Shown: positions 49,453 through 60,261 of the stretch, piece after piece
Numbering within the stretch: the first letter of the stretch is position 1
How the letters are laid out: each line of letters starts with the position of its first letter
NCBI GenBank assembly: GCA_039881145.1
Contig: JAYKKI010000005.1
Coordinates: 24,671,501-24,735,500 of the forward strand
DNA from: Druceiella hillmani
Lineage: Eukaryota; Arthropoda; Insecta; Lepidoptera; Hepialidae
Length of the DNA: 64,000 nucleotides
Direction: 5' to 3'
Notes under the pieces: model-generated
What the model was told of the DNA's origin: nothing
Database searches by the model: none
The model's input: only the letters and a program-made list of their open reading frames with translations
Made by a program: the position numbers and the translations under genes

Positions 49453-49529
49453 CATCCCCTTAACGAAATCAAAATAAACGTATAACTAGTTGACAGGTAA
49501 AATACCAAACTTTTTCATAAAATAATGAT

Positions 49530-50610
49530 GTTTAACAGAACTTAAACTTTTGGTTCAAATGCCTACTGGCCTTTTAGCTATTTCCGGATAAACTAATAAA
49601 ACAATTCATTACAGCTTCTCTAATAAAATGGTACCTTATATCTATGTGTTTTACTCTCTTATGGAAAATAGGATAACAAGCCAATTTTTGAACGCTTTGA
49701 CAATAATTAAGCAAAACAATAGGATTCTATTTTCCAAGGATTTCAAACGGCAAATTCTTTAAATAAATTGCTTCCTTACTGAGTACAGATAGAAATATAC
49801 TCAGCTTTTGTGCTGGATAAGGCTACATTTCATTGTTTTCTGCATTCAAAACAAATCACAGTATTGGACAATTTAAAATAAAAACACGAATATGATCTCT
49901 TGTCCGCAATGTCCGCTGAACCCCAGCCGGCATGTCTATAATCTACAAAGAGGAGTCTTTACGAAAAACAAAACCATTATTTTTTGTATTTTTAAGAATT
50001 TGAACACTCCCTTTTTGTGCTTCCACTGAATCTCATTGTAAGAGTTATTAAATTAACTAAGATAAATAAACTGAATGCAATATCAGATCTGATTAGACCT
50101 GCCAAGTACATCAATCCAATAATAAGTTGTTGATTAGGATACTCACTGCAAATACTTTCACTGCAAAGAGTTTCTGCAGTTTTACCATGTGACATATTCA
50201 ATCTTCTTAATAGAATATCTACACATTGTTCCTGATCAATACTTACCATATTTTTAATTATTTTAACTCTTAAACCTGGACAATGTAATTTGACTCAAGT
50301 CATATTTTAAATTTGCAGCCTAACTTTTCAACTAAGTGACAAATACTTTTCGCATAATTAGAAAATACAAAAATATCACCCATGAATAATGCTATGATAA
50401 CCTTCACATTATCTTGAAACTTTGTGAATAAACAAGGCTGATACTCAGTTTTTTATAACCCAATTGAATTAAATAATCATTGACTCTCTGATACCAAGCT
50501 CTGGAAGATTGCTTAAGATATAATATATATATAGTCAATTTCCATTTTAACACTTTATGATCACCATTATTACTCTTTAAAGTGATAGATTCCTTCATAT
50601 ATACTGTTAT
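49530..50610 (-). pseudogene. Copia pol remnant: late RT and RNase H
   Basis: From 50598 down: LKQSSRAWYQRVNDYLIQLG, then ALFMGDIFVFSN (about 50393-50358), where the first aspartate of the copia Y/FVDD box is Gly. Then DQEQCVDILLRRLNMSHGK and QQLIIGLMYLAGLIRSDIAF (50249-49992) follow. RNase H pieces (KDSSL, AGWGSADIADKRSYSCF, SSTKAEYISI) run to about 49780, and the C-terminal HIDIRYHFI-like tail to about 49560. Several stops and frameshifts break it. The mutated catalytic box alone would abolish reverse transcription. Confidence 0.85.
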
Positions 50611-50680
50611 GTTTCTTCATATATACTATTTTATTTAAAAAAAAAAACGTTCAAAAAGAATGTGGTGACATTAAGATGAC

Positions 50681-51350
50681 TTAAGCTAAGCTTAACTTTG
50701 CTGCTAAAGTAAATAATAACCTTAAGGTAGAATTTTTAAGCACGGGTGAAAAAGTTTCATGAATAGAAGAAAGCGAGAAACCTCTTGCCACTAATTTTTC
50801 CCAATAAAGCACGTTATTACTACTTTCATATTTTTTCTTGTAAACCCACTTACCCTTGATAACTATACTATCTTGTGGAAATGAGCTCCGGAGCATTATT
50901 TTCACAAAATGAGCCCAATTCTTCTTTCAGGCTTGCTCTCCAAAACATACTTTCTGGTCCATTTAAAGGTTCATCGAGCGTAATCTCACTCACATTGTAT
51001 ATTTTCACACTCTACAATACATAATTTAATCTCCTTGTACTTTCTGTGGAGTTTCCTACTCATTCAAATCAGCTAGCGTGATCTCCTGATCTGAAATTGT
51101 GTCGAAAAGAAAATTTGACTTACTCAGCGAAGACGCTTCTGAAGTCGGGATATAGGTTTTAGCTTTTTCATTTTCTTCTTCTGAGATTGAACTATATTGT
51201 TCTGACCTATTCTCCTCCGTCGAAGAAATGCTTTCTACAGGTATTTGTATCGTGTTATCTTCTTGAGTTTCCATGATCATAATGTTCTGATGGTTGTTAC
51301 AGCATTGATAGTTCAGTCATATACCCTGTATCCCTCTATATTCTCTGTAT
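50681..51350 (-). pseudogene. Copia pol remnant: integrase C-terminus, linker and early RT
   Basis: From high to low coordinate: an acidic, Ser/Glu-rich linker (ETQEDNTIQIPVESISS..., about 51274-51056), FWRASLKEEL (about 50940), then GKWVYKKKYESSNNVLYWEK and LVARGFS...HETFSPVLKNSTLRLLFTLA (50860-50690). The last block is the standard beginning of the copia RT domain (RVT_2). Stops lie between the blocks. Confidence 0.85.
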
Positions 51351-51735
51351 AGCCGAATAAAACCAACTTAGTCGTTTTGTCCAATTTCAAATGTTTTTCC
51401 TTTGGGACATGTACCATTACCCTACTGCCAAATATATGCAAATAACCTAAGATGGATTTGTGTCTTGTCCAGACTTATGGAGTCATGTTGTTCAGTCCAA
51501 CAACAACAAAACCATTTCTCAAATACACCACAGTATTGACTGCTTCTGCTCATAATTTCTTCTTTATACCCCCATAGAAGAACAAACACATAGCTTTTTA
51601 AATTACAGACAGAGTTCCGTTCAGGCATGTAAACATTAGTTCTCTGGTGAACTATCCCTTGCTTCTTCAAGTACTTTTCAAATTCTAGACTACAGAATTC
51701 GCCACCTTTATCTGTCCTTAGAACCTTGAAAATAT
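51351..51735 (-). pseudogene. Copia integrase fragment
   Basis: LRTDKGGEFC (about 51722-51693) followed by FEKYLKKQGIVHQRTNVYMPERNSV matches the D...G.EF and HQ.TN.Y.PEQNGV part of the retroviral-type integrase core. The catalytic Glu region has ERN for EQN-G. It continues to TEQHDSISL and a LGYLHIFGS-like block near 51430. The N-terminal zinc-binding part and first catalytic Asp are absent because of the deletion at about 51735. Confidence 0.8.
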
Positions 51736-51739
51736 ATAA

Positions 51740-52065
51740 ATACTTCTAAACGAAAACGACTTAGTCTTCTTGATGAGATTTCTTAGCATACAGATCTTCT
51801 TTGTATAGCCAGAGTAATTAAATATATCTTTCAGTGTTGTCCACAGATCGTATGTCATGACTGCCTGTTTGATGTGAACATAAATCGAAGGATCATTTGC
51901 TAATATTAGTTTAGCTTTGGCTTTAGCGTCGTTCTATTCATCTGCTGCAGAAGCCGTTGCCTCTAGTCGAATAATATTAGCCGGCACGTATTCCAACACC
52001 AATACGTTTTGTGCCGCAAAACACGAATATTCATATTTTAACTTTTAACTTTGGAATGTTGGCTA
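51740..52065 (-). pseudogene. Copia gag (UBN2-like) fragment
   Basis: The frame reads AQNVLVLEYVPANIIRLEAT, ASAADE, a TAG stop where a Trp is usual, NDAKAKAKLILANDPSIYVH, IKQAVMTYDLWTTLKDIFNY and SGYTKKICMLRNLI. This is the pattern of copia gag (aK..I...i......i....ta...W..L...f). Gag would form the virus-like particle. The reading frame is then lost and joins integrase. Confidence 0.75.
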
Positions 52066-52079
52066 TTTAGTTAATTGTT

Positions 52080-52240
52080 ATTTTTATTACACAAAAAATA
52101 GCAACATTTGCTATTTACGTAATTAATTTAGGACTAGGCCCTTAATCTAATAATAAAATCATGGTTGACAGAAACTAGATATTTTACGACAAAGTTATAT
52201 ATTTTACGAGTACTATATCACACGGTGGAGAAAATAAAAA
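52080..52240 (-). repeat. Copia 5' LTR remnant
   Basis: It shares ACAGAAAC, TATTTTACGAGTAC and ATATCACACGGT with the 3' LTR in the same order and orientation. An extra AGATATTTTACGACAA insert and loss of the outer LTR end make the two LTRs unequal. Confidence 0.65.
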
Positions 52241-53033
52241 TATATGTATGCGATAATATTCTGCGTTATTAGTTGAGTTTTATTGCTTTAATAATTAGCC
52301 GTCTGTATGATAAAATGTGGTTTATATACGATTTTCAAAACAATGTAAATCTAACAAAAAAATTAAGTATACTTTAGGAAATATAGCAATATACTAAGTC
52401 AATACCAGAGCAGAGTATTAAACATACTTTAACAAATTATGAAATGGCAATAAAGTTGAAGTATTGAAAGTATACAAGTAGTAACTTATTTCCGGATACG
52501 CTTTGGTATACGTAAACTCTTCTCGAAAGGATTGACTCAGCGTTATGACTACAATAGAATAAACATGTTACCGTTGACAGTAAAATAAACAAAAAACTCC
52601 TAGTGTCAACGTAAGTGTTTATAATTCCACGAAAATATTTAACGACTGTAGAAAAGCGTGTCAGAGGTGTTGGTTTAAAAAGCTGCGACGCGATCAGAAA
52701 ACTTTTCTTACTGCCTATCAATAAAAAAATTCTTTGGTAGATTCTACAATATTGTGTCTTAACAATTTAATAGAAAAGAAACAAAATAAAACAAGAGAAT
52801 ATAAATTGCACAACAGTCTATAAAGCCTGCCGTATTTGTAACAAAAAAACTTTACATTAACCTATTTTATAATGATCGTAAATATCTGACTTTCTTTAAT
52901 ATATGAGTTTGCTCCAATAATTTTTATTAGGTAATTATTATGGTTTAATCGGTCTTGAAAATATGAAATAACTTAATAAATTAAAATAGTTGTATCCAAT
53001 GAATCCTGCAATGGTTTAAGAAATCGGTTATAT
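52241..53033. other. AT-rich stretch, no gene seen
   Basis: The 94-codon minus-strand frame at 52437-52721 has no recognisable motif. No repeat family was recognised. Confidence 0.5.
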
Positions 53034-53036
53034 ATA

Positions 53037-53097
<61 letters not shown>
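53034..53097. repeat. (TA)n microsatellite flanking the mariner-like element, left
   Basis: TATATATGTGTGTGTATATA... runs up to the left end of the transposon. The run resumes directly beyond the right end (54379-54418). Confidence 0.95.
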
Positions 53098-53098
<1 letters not shown>

Positions 53099-53100
<2 letters not shown>

Positions 53101-54378
53101 GGGTATCCAGTGGCAGATTTCAAAGTTTGAACAAACATAGTTTCTGAACGCAACACATAAGGGGCGCGGGGGGCGTCGTTAGAAGCGCAAGCGGTACGGA
53201 TGTTTTAGTAACCATGGAACAGTGAAGTGGAGAGCACCGCGCTTTTGCCGTCGAGGCGTACATTTTGAGTGGATTTTCGCTGTCTGTAGTACGCCGTCGA
53301 TTTGATAATCGTTACAGTATTCGTCGATTACGTGATGGACCATTGATCAACCTCATTCAGTCATGGGTAGCAAGGTTCAGAGCTACAGGATCAACATTAA
53401 ATAGGCCCAGGCCAGGACCTACACCATTGGTAGCCACGGATGAAAATGTCGAGCGTCTCATGGTTTCTGTCGTTGAAAATCCCCGTTTATCACTGCGTAC
53501 ACGTTCATTGATATTGGGAATTCTGAAATCAACTTTACAGGTAATAATGCAAAAAAAGCTCAAGTTCCATCCATATAAAATTCAAATTGTTCAAATTTAC
53601 ACGATTCTAACTTTGAATTAAGAAAAACTTACGCGGAGGTGATATTGTTGAGATTTCGTACTGCTACCCAGATAGGCAACATATTCTTTAGTCACGAAGC
53701 TCACTTTCACATTGGAGGATAATAGAATAAGCAGAACTTTCGTTACTGGGATGTCCACAACCCAAGACAAATGCATCAAGAGCCTTTATATAAGCCTAAA
53801 GTAACAGTCTGGTGTGCCATGTCTGCATCTGCAATCATAGGGCCTTATTTTTTTGAAAATCAACGTGGCCAAACTGTAACTGTGAATTCGGAGAGATATG
53901 CCCAGATGTTAAATGACTTTTACAGAGTAGAACTACAGAATAGTCTATCCTTCAACCAAAACACATGGTTTTAGCAGGACGGGGTCACAGCTCACACTGC
54001 TAATGTGTCCATGGATGCAGTGCGGCAGTTATTTCCAGAAAAAAAACATATCCCGAAACATTACCGCACCGTGGCCACCTAGGTCACCCGATTTAAGCCC
54101 ATATGACTTTTTCTTATGGGGATACTTAAAATCCGTTGTTTACAAAAATCCGAGCACTGTGACACAACACAACAGTCGCTCTGCAAACGCGTTTTTGAAA
54201 ACATGGGTGCTAGACTCGAAGAGTGTATCAGATTCGATGGCCGCCATTTGGAAAACGTGGTTTTTAAAAAATGAAATCCGCATTTGTTGTTATAAAGTTA
54301 AAATAAACCTACTTTGTATTAGAGGTGTAGTTTTTTTTTACAATTTTTCAAACATTGAAATCTGCCACTGGACACCTG
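53099..54378 (+). mobile_element. Mariner-like DNA transposon with 32-bp TIRs
   Basis: The left end CAGGGTATCCAGTGGCAGAT (53099 onward, continuing TTCAAAGTTTGAA) matches the reverse complement of the right end (CAGGTGTCCAGTGGCAGATT, from 54378 down). Identity is near complete over about 32 bp. A TA follows the right end; TATG precedes the left end, so the left TA target copy may be altered. Length is 1.28 kb with one transposase frame. The element is far richer in GC than the flanking TA tracts. Confidence 0.92.
53214..54274 (+). pseudogene. Mariner-type transposase (DUF4817/DDE_3 class), broken
   Basis: The start MEQ is followed at once by TGA (53223-53225), where a Trp codon is usual, then SGEHRAFAVEAYILSGFS and RNTxxxWVARFRATGS-like text (SWVARFRATGSTLNRPRPG, 53361-53417). 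Next come LRTRSLILGI and LKFHPYKIQIVQ (HTH part, to about 53595). After frameshifts: SHEAHFHIGG (first Asp replaced: SDEAHF expected, His-adjacent region kept), KVTVWCAMSASAIIGPYFFE, VTVNSERYAQML, then TWF-stop-QDGVTAHTA (Asp kept), WPPRSPDLSPYDFFLWGYLK (third Asp kept) and a terminal DGRHLENVVFKK before TGA (54272-54274). It has at least three stops and a frameshift in an A run near 54045. Inactive. Confidence 0.9.

Positions 54379-54418
<40 letters not shown>
54379..54418. repeat. (TA)n microsatellite flanking the mariner-like element, right
   Basis: TATATGTATATATATA... begins at the element's right end. Together with the left tract it shows insertion into a TA-rich microsatellite. Confidence 0.95.
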
Positions 54419-54419
<1 letters not shown>

Positions 54420-55210
54420 TATTACGTATGGTTCATTATCACAATATAAAAATTTGGGAATTGCGTTGATTAGTCAAGTTGGAAAGTAAGTTATAAATAT
54501 TCGATAGCTTGCTTGTTGGCATAATATGGCATATATTTTTATTCTAATATAAAGTCATGTATTTAAATGGAATATTAAAAATGAAAATTAATTGCTATGA
54601 AAAAAATGTGCAAATCAATATAAAAACCAAAATTAGGAATGAAGAGTATATTTTGCTATTTGTTAAATATAAACATTAATTGAATTGATTCTTTCTTTTA
54701 ACGTCGCTCATCTTTTAATCTATCTTTTTTTTAGTATACTCAGTATTTTTAAACATTTTTCTTTTTTAACGCTTTATACATCTCTTCAGAAAATAAATTT
54801 TCGAGACATTTTTTTTTCCAAAAATAGAAATATAAATATAGATTTTTTCCATAAAAAAAAATTTTTACAAAAGTAACGACCATAAAAACTTATGACGCTG
54901 AAAATGACTTTAAGATTGGAGAAATACTTATCACATTTTTGATTTAGCAGATTTCATTTGTTCTATACACGGTGCTGCAGTAAATTTTCTATTAAATTGA
55001 AAATTACTACAAGTTTGTATAAACGGCAGATGTGCCAGTCATCCAAAATTTGGTGCATTATACTCTCAATAATTATGAAATAGATAATGTCATGCATGTG
55101 CAACCATTATTTGAACTAAAATTGTTAAAATGTATAAAAAGTAAAGAAGTAAAGAATTTATTGTTACGGTACCAATGATAAAATTATTCACTAATAATGA
55201 AACAAATATG
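54420..55210. other. AT-rich stretch, no gene seen
   Basis: T-rich runs around 54680-54860 create a spurious 63-codon frame. No gene was recognised. Confidence 0.5.
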
Positions 55211-55320
55211 GAAAAAGGAACCCTTATAGTATCACTTCGTAGTCCGTATGTCTGTCTGTCGGTAATGACCATTTTTCTCGGGAATGCATGGAGGTATCAA
55301 GTTGAAATTAATCACACTGT
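55211..55320 (-). repeat. Dispersed repeat family, copy 4 (3' part, inverted)
   Basis: The plus strand reads GGAACCCTTATAGTATCACTTCG, TAGTCCGTATGTCTGTCTGTCGG and GGAGGTATCAAGTTGAAATTAAT, the reverse complement of the 3' half of the copy at 13109-13490. It lies just left of duplication copy B. Confidence 0.8.
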
Positions 55321-57303
55321 TAAGTCTTTTTTTGTCGAAACAATTTTGGAATGATCAAATTTTTGGTCGAGTGAGAGTTTTCCATAAAAAATTATAAAAT
55401 TTTAATTTTTTATCTTAATCGACTTAGTTTTACGTTTATTATTTCATTTTATGGGAGAAAAAAATCTAGACAGCAGAAGTTGGCAAAATTTTATAAAAAC
55501 TTTTTCAAACAATTTATGTAAAGTTAGTACCTAAATGAAAATATTACATTATTAAATGTACAATAAAACCGCCATTTTACCATATACTTTTATAACATGA
55601 CAACTACAAATTGCTTGCTATGAATTGCTTTTTCAGCTAAAACATTTGAAAATGAATACATATTAATTTACTTTTTTGAACTCTAATAACATCATTATGT
55701 AAATAAACAATTAATATAAAATTTCTCCATTTTCACATCGTTCTAAAAAAGTACTATAAAAATTCTGTAAAAAGTATTGTAATGAATTTAAATGTATTTT
55801 TGGTCATTGACTAAAAACCTAGCGATATTTCCAAAACAAGACTAACATACGGGGTCACCCTATTAACAATATCTCAGTAATAGTTATATCTTAATAATAG
55901 CTATATCTTAATCTCGTTACGTAGCTAGTGACTGAGTGTACATTGTCAGTAATAACCTTAGTTGCAATTAGTACGTAGCTATTTGTTACAAGTAGTTATA
56001 AAATTAATTTGAATATTGAAAGTGTGGTATATTAACTCCATGCATAAATATCGTTTCTCTATCTTTTTCTACTTTTTCAGTATATAGACCACCGAATAAA
56101 TTTACGGGTTTATCCTATATACATATTATATGTAATAAAATCATCTGGCCACTTTTTTCAAATTTCATTAAACCAATATAATTATAAAAAACTTCAAAGT
56201 TCAGATATTTCTGCATAAGGATGTTGAAATTTTCCTTCATATTAAAAGTTTACATATTAATGATTTAAACATAATCAAACTTGGAAGCCTTTTATTTATT
56301 TGTGAACGAGTTTTCAATCAAGTGAACGAATTTTCTTTAACGGATTTCCAATGTGTAAGTATACATATTGCTAATTTTTATCACTAATGTATATTCTGTC
56401 AATAATTAAACACTAAATGCAATTTAAATAGCCTGAATAAGAGGCAACAAAGTTTTAACTTTTGCTAATTTTTCCAACGTCTTCGTTTACATGAATTTCT
56501 TTGCCGCTACCTATAATCAACATGTCTTAAAATTTTATGGCTCAATATTAATATAATCTCTACTTTTGCTGGCGTGGAAAGTTGTTTTTGTTTAGATTTG
56601 GATCATTGTATAATAAAAATAGTCGTGAATTATCGACTTCCTTTACTTATCCTGTATTAGAATTGCATCTAAAGATGATATGTAAAGCCTCATTTAACTA
56701 ATACCATTATTTGGTACAAGAATATAAAGTCGATTTTACTTCCGTATTTTCTAATATCATTATAACTATTTAATGGGAGTATACTCATAAAGCAACATAA
56801 ATAAAGTTGATAAGTGTAGGCTCACTAAGTCTGCTCAGAGCAGCTAGTTATGAATCGAGAGCTTATGATCGATTAAAGAGATTAAAAATTTTATATTTAA
56901 AAACTCTGTGTTCTGACGCCATAGCTCCATTTATTAAAATTGTATAAATATAATTAGATTTGGATATTTCCTGGTTATATCTGGCTCCACTTGGTTATAT
57001 CAGTTTCCAATTGATTTTATCTGAGATGGATGTGTAAAAGAAAATAAAAACAGAATTATTATAACACATTCAACAAACATGAAAATAAAAATTTCATACT
57101 TTTATTCGATTAAATTATTTATCTTAAAATATATTTTTCGATAAAGTTAACTGCTATAATAACACTTTGAGTGAATTACGTTACTTATGACCATGCAGCA
57201 TCTAAGCACAGAATGGAGGAAAAATATAGAATGCAATGTCAATACTGTGGATGAGAATTGTGCACATTGAAGGTATATGCATGGATGTTTCCATAGTATG
57301 TAT

Positions 57304-57331
57304 ATACATTTATATATAAATACACACGCAC

Positions 57332-57398
<67 letters not shown>
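57304..57398. repeat. Compound (CA)n(TA)n microsatellite
   Basis: CACACA run (57325-57375, one AAACA interruption) followed by (TA)n to 57398. Minus-strand frames through it are artefacts. It occupies the position equivalent to the TA tract at 10098-10206 in copy A. Confidence 0.97.
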
Positions 57399-58990
57399 CA
57401 CCTACCGAAATGACCTTGCAAAATAAATTAATGTCAATAATATACCTACGCTAGTCAAGTGAATGTCAAACTATTATTTTAACTTGTTTAATTTTAATGT
57501 TATGAATACAAGTACATAAAAGTAATCGAGAATATAAAACGATTTCTATAAATTAGTTATCAAATAAAATGTTACTTTGTAGGTTCTTCCTTACGGATCA
57601 TTTTACACTTCCCAAAAATTTCGTAATATGAGATCATATCTAAAACAGAATTAACGACGTGGTTGCAAAACATTTAATTCCAAGGAACCATGGCAACGTT
57701 TAAAGCTCAATAAAGTCACTAAAACTTCAAATACTTTTGCGAAAGTCTATATTAAATAAAGTACGATAACGTTTTATACAACATCTCAGCAGCTTTATTG
57801 CCACTTTCAGCCATTTAGATAACAACGATACGAGTACAATATGGATGCTTCATTTAATAATTTTATGTTAATAATGAGAACAGGAGTTTCAATTTTATCG
57901 TAAGATTCGAGTAAAGTTTCATATAAAATTAATGCCGGAGAGAAATTGTCGACACTTAGTTTGAAAATAAATTGTAAACTACGTAATTTTTTGACGAAAA
58001 TACATAATTTGTTCTTTAATTTATAAAGCAAAAATAAAATATATAGCAAGAACTGCTAAACTAAGCAAGGTATACGGTATACTGAATGATATTTAACACT
58101 TGCATTGACGTTAAAATATTGTAAATCGTTAAATATAATAAAACTTTATTTTATTGAAAACTTATTTCGAAATATTACTCAAGTCAATTAAAACTTTAAA
58201 GCACAATACAAATTTGAGAAATTAAATAAACAAAAAGAAAATGAGAAAAATAATGCAATCGTTGAAAATGTCGAAAATGAATACAACCATGATGAGGAAT
58301 ATTCGTTAAAATATAACATTAAAACAAACAAATATACCATTCCCGCATCTGCCCCATCTTAAGCATAAAATATAAATGAATAAAATCTACTATTTATTTA
58401 TTCAAATGAAATTGCAATTTATTGACGAATGAATTACCTGAATTCATTTTCAAATAAAAAAATTGTAAGTTTGCCATGCACTTATTATCTGTATCAATAT
58501 CATTTTATCAATATTTATAAAATTACACTTTTGTGAAAATTTGTTGTATCTAATCGTCAATGTTACAATTCGCAAAAATTCCTTCTAAAAAGAAAACAAC
58601 CAAAAAGTTTGTTACTTTTTTTTGGATTCCCTACCTTCAACAGAAAAAATGAAACTCTTTTAATACCACTGACTAGTAAGTCAGGCGGTCTGTAGGTCAC
58701 AACTGTTTTTTTAGAAACCGTTTGACATAGAAACGGTAAATTTAGCACAGTAATAAAGCATATTAACGCATATGTCTCAATAAGCGTACAAAAATATTTG
58801 TTTTAACGTTTTTGAGAGGAAACATGGGAGCGGTAATCTTTTTTTAATTTTATGTATCGTAAGGGTGTCATTCTCCAAATATTCGCAACATTTATATGTG
58901 AAAAAAAAGGCTAGGCATTTATATTGTAAAAAATGATAAAATTTATAAATAGTTTGACAAATATGTTTAAATACGCTTATGTGAGTTTTG

Positions 58991-58992
<2 letters not shown>

Positions 58993-59042
<50 letters not shown>
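58993..59042. repeat. (TA)n microsatellite
   Basis: About 50 bp of TA. The equivalent region of copy A holds no clear TA tract in the same place. Confidence 0.95.
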
Positions 59043-59043
<1 letters not shown>

Positions 59044-59789
59044 CTATATGTCCAATTGTTTTTAAATCAATTTTCGTAGTCACTTTTCGATCTAAATAAT
59101 TTCTTTGAATATTAATTCTATATAAAATGATATAAGTAGAAATTTGAGACAACGATTTCAAATATAATTAAGTATAATGATTTCTTCAATTTATGAAATA
59201 TGAAATAGATAAGCGTGATATACTTTTAAAATGAATGTGTAAGATGGGGAATAAATTATGAAACTAAAAGTGGAGTAATTTGGATAGATAATATAAAACT
59301 TTGTAATGATAATTAATTGTATTGATAAAATTAGCCGTAGTGTAGATAATAATAGTAATAATAATAAAATAAATAATTTTAATTTTTCTTAATAAATTAT
59401 TTCGCCTCATACATGTGGGTAATCACTCTATTATAAATTTCAAATAACGTAACATTACCGAAATATTTTAACTACATTTTGACGCAATGAATGTTGATGG
59501 AATTTAAACATAAAACACGTTGTTACAACAATTTATAAGCCATTAAGCGCAGGGCAGTATCCCGATATGGTTTTCCGTGCAATGTTTTCGCTCCATGCTT
59601 CCACTGTATCATTACTAATCGCGCAAGTGTATCTTAAACTTAATCGGTGTTTTATTTTTGAGTTCATTATAATAATGTACAATTTATTTGCCCCTCTAAT
59701 TGTTTTTTCTATAAATTCGAAAAATTTGAAAAAAATTCTTAATGGTAACACATTATTAGAAATTTATTCGATTAATTTAGATCAACAAT

Positions 59790-59915
59790 TTCAATAGGCA
59801 TAAAAAATTACGGAATGCTACATTATGCGTATTCAGTTTTTTTTTTCATTTTATCTTGAAAAAAAAAACTGAATACGCATAATGTAGCATTCCGTAATTT
59901 TTTATGCCTATTGAA
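59790..59915. repeat. Perfect palindrome, 57-bp arms, 12-bp loop
   Basis: 59790-59846 and 59859-59915 are exact reverse complements by base-by-base pairing (sum of paired positions 119705), around the loop CATTTTATCTTG. The inner arm ends in T10/A10; the arm includes GGAATGCTACATTATGCGTA. No TIR-plus-target-duplication signature (TA or other direct repeat) was seen at the outer edges, and no gene is adjacent. Confidence 0.97.
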
Positions 59916-60219
59916 TATGAGCAAAATCGAGAACAAAGAATATAATTTGTTTCTTTATATTGACAAGAATTTGGCATGACATCTCGTTATTATAGGTTTA
60001 AAATTTCTCCCTATTTTTGCAGATCTTGGGATATTTTAAATTTCACATCTACCTTAGTAGATAAGGTAATAATTATTTAATTAAACTGTTAATTTTATTA
60101 GCTAAATGTAATTATCATTAATATAATTATTAAACAATCGATAGCGCGCCATTAAGTATTGGTAGAGATTTTGGGAATTTATAGGTCCACAATTTACGAC
60201 TTGAACTGTTGAACTGCGA

Positions 60220-60261
60220 AAAAAAATGATAGATTATAGGCATATAATCTATCATTTTTTT
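60220..60261. repeat. Perfect palindrome, 19-bp arms, 4-bp loop
   Basis: 60220-60238 (AAAAAAATGATAGATTATA) and 60243-60261 are exact reverse complements around GGCA. Copy A of the duplication, at the aligned place (about 15870-15910), holds only the right-arm-like sequence AATCTATAGTCTTTTTCGAC without a facing arm. Confidence 0.95.

Larger units (their letters stand above)
49270..52240 (-). mobile_element. Ty1/copia LTR retrotransposon, internally deleted
   Basis: On the minus strand the order is 5' LTR remnant (about 52240-52080), gag fragment, integrase fragment, RT, RNase H, polypurine tract AAGGGGATG (about 49464-49453), then 3' LTR (about 49452-49270). The LTRs are recognised because GGTTGACAGAAAC, TATTTTACGAGTAC and ATATCACACGGT occur in the same order at both ends (49348-49413 and 52162-52225). 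Gag runs straight into integrase near 51735, so protease and much of integrase are deleted, leaving about 3 kb of an expected 5 kb. Confidence 0.88.
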
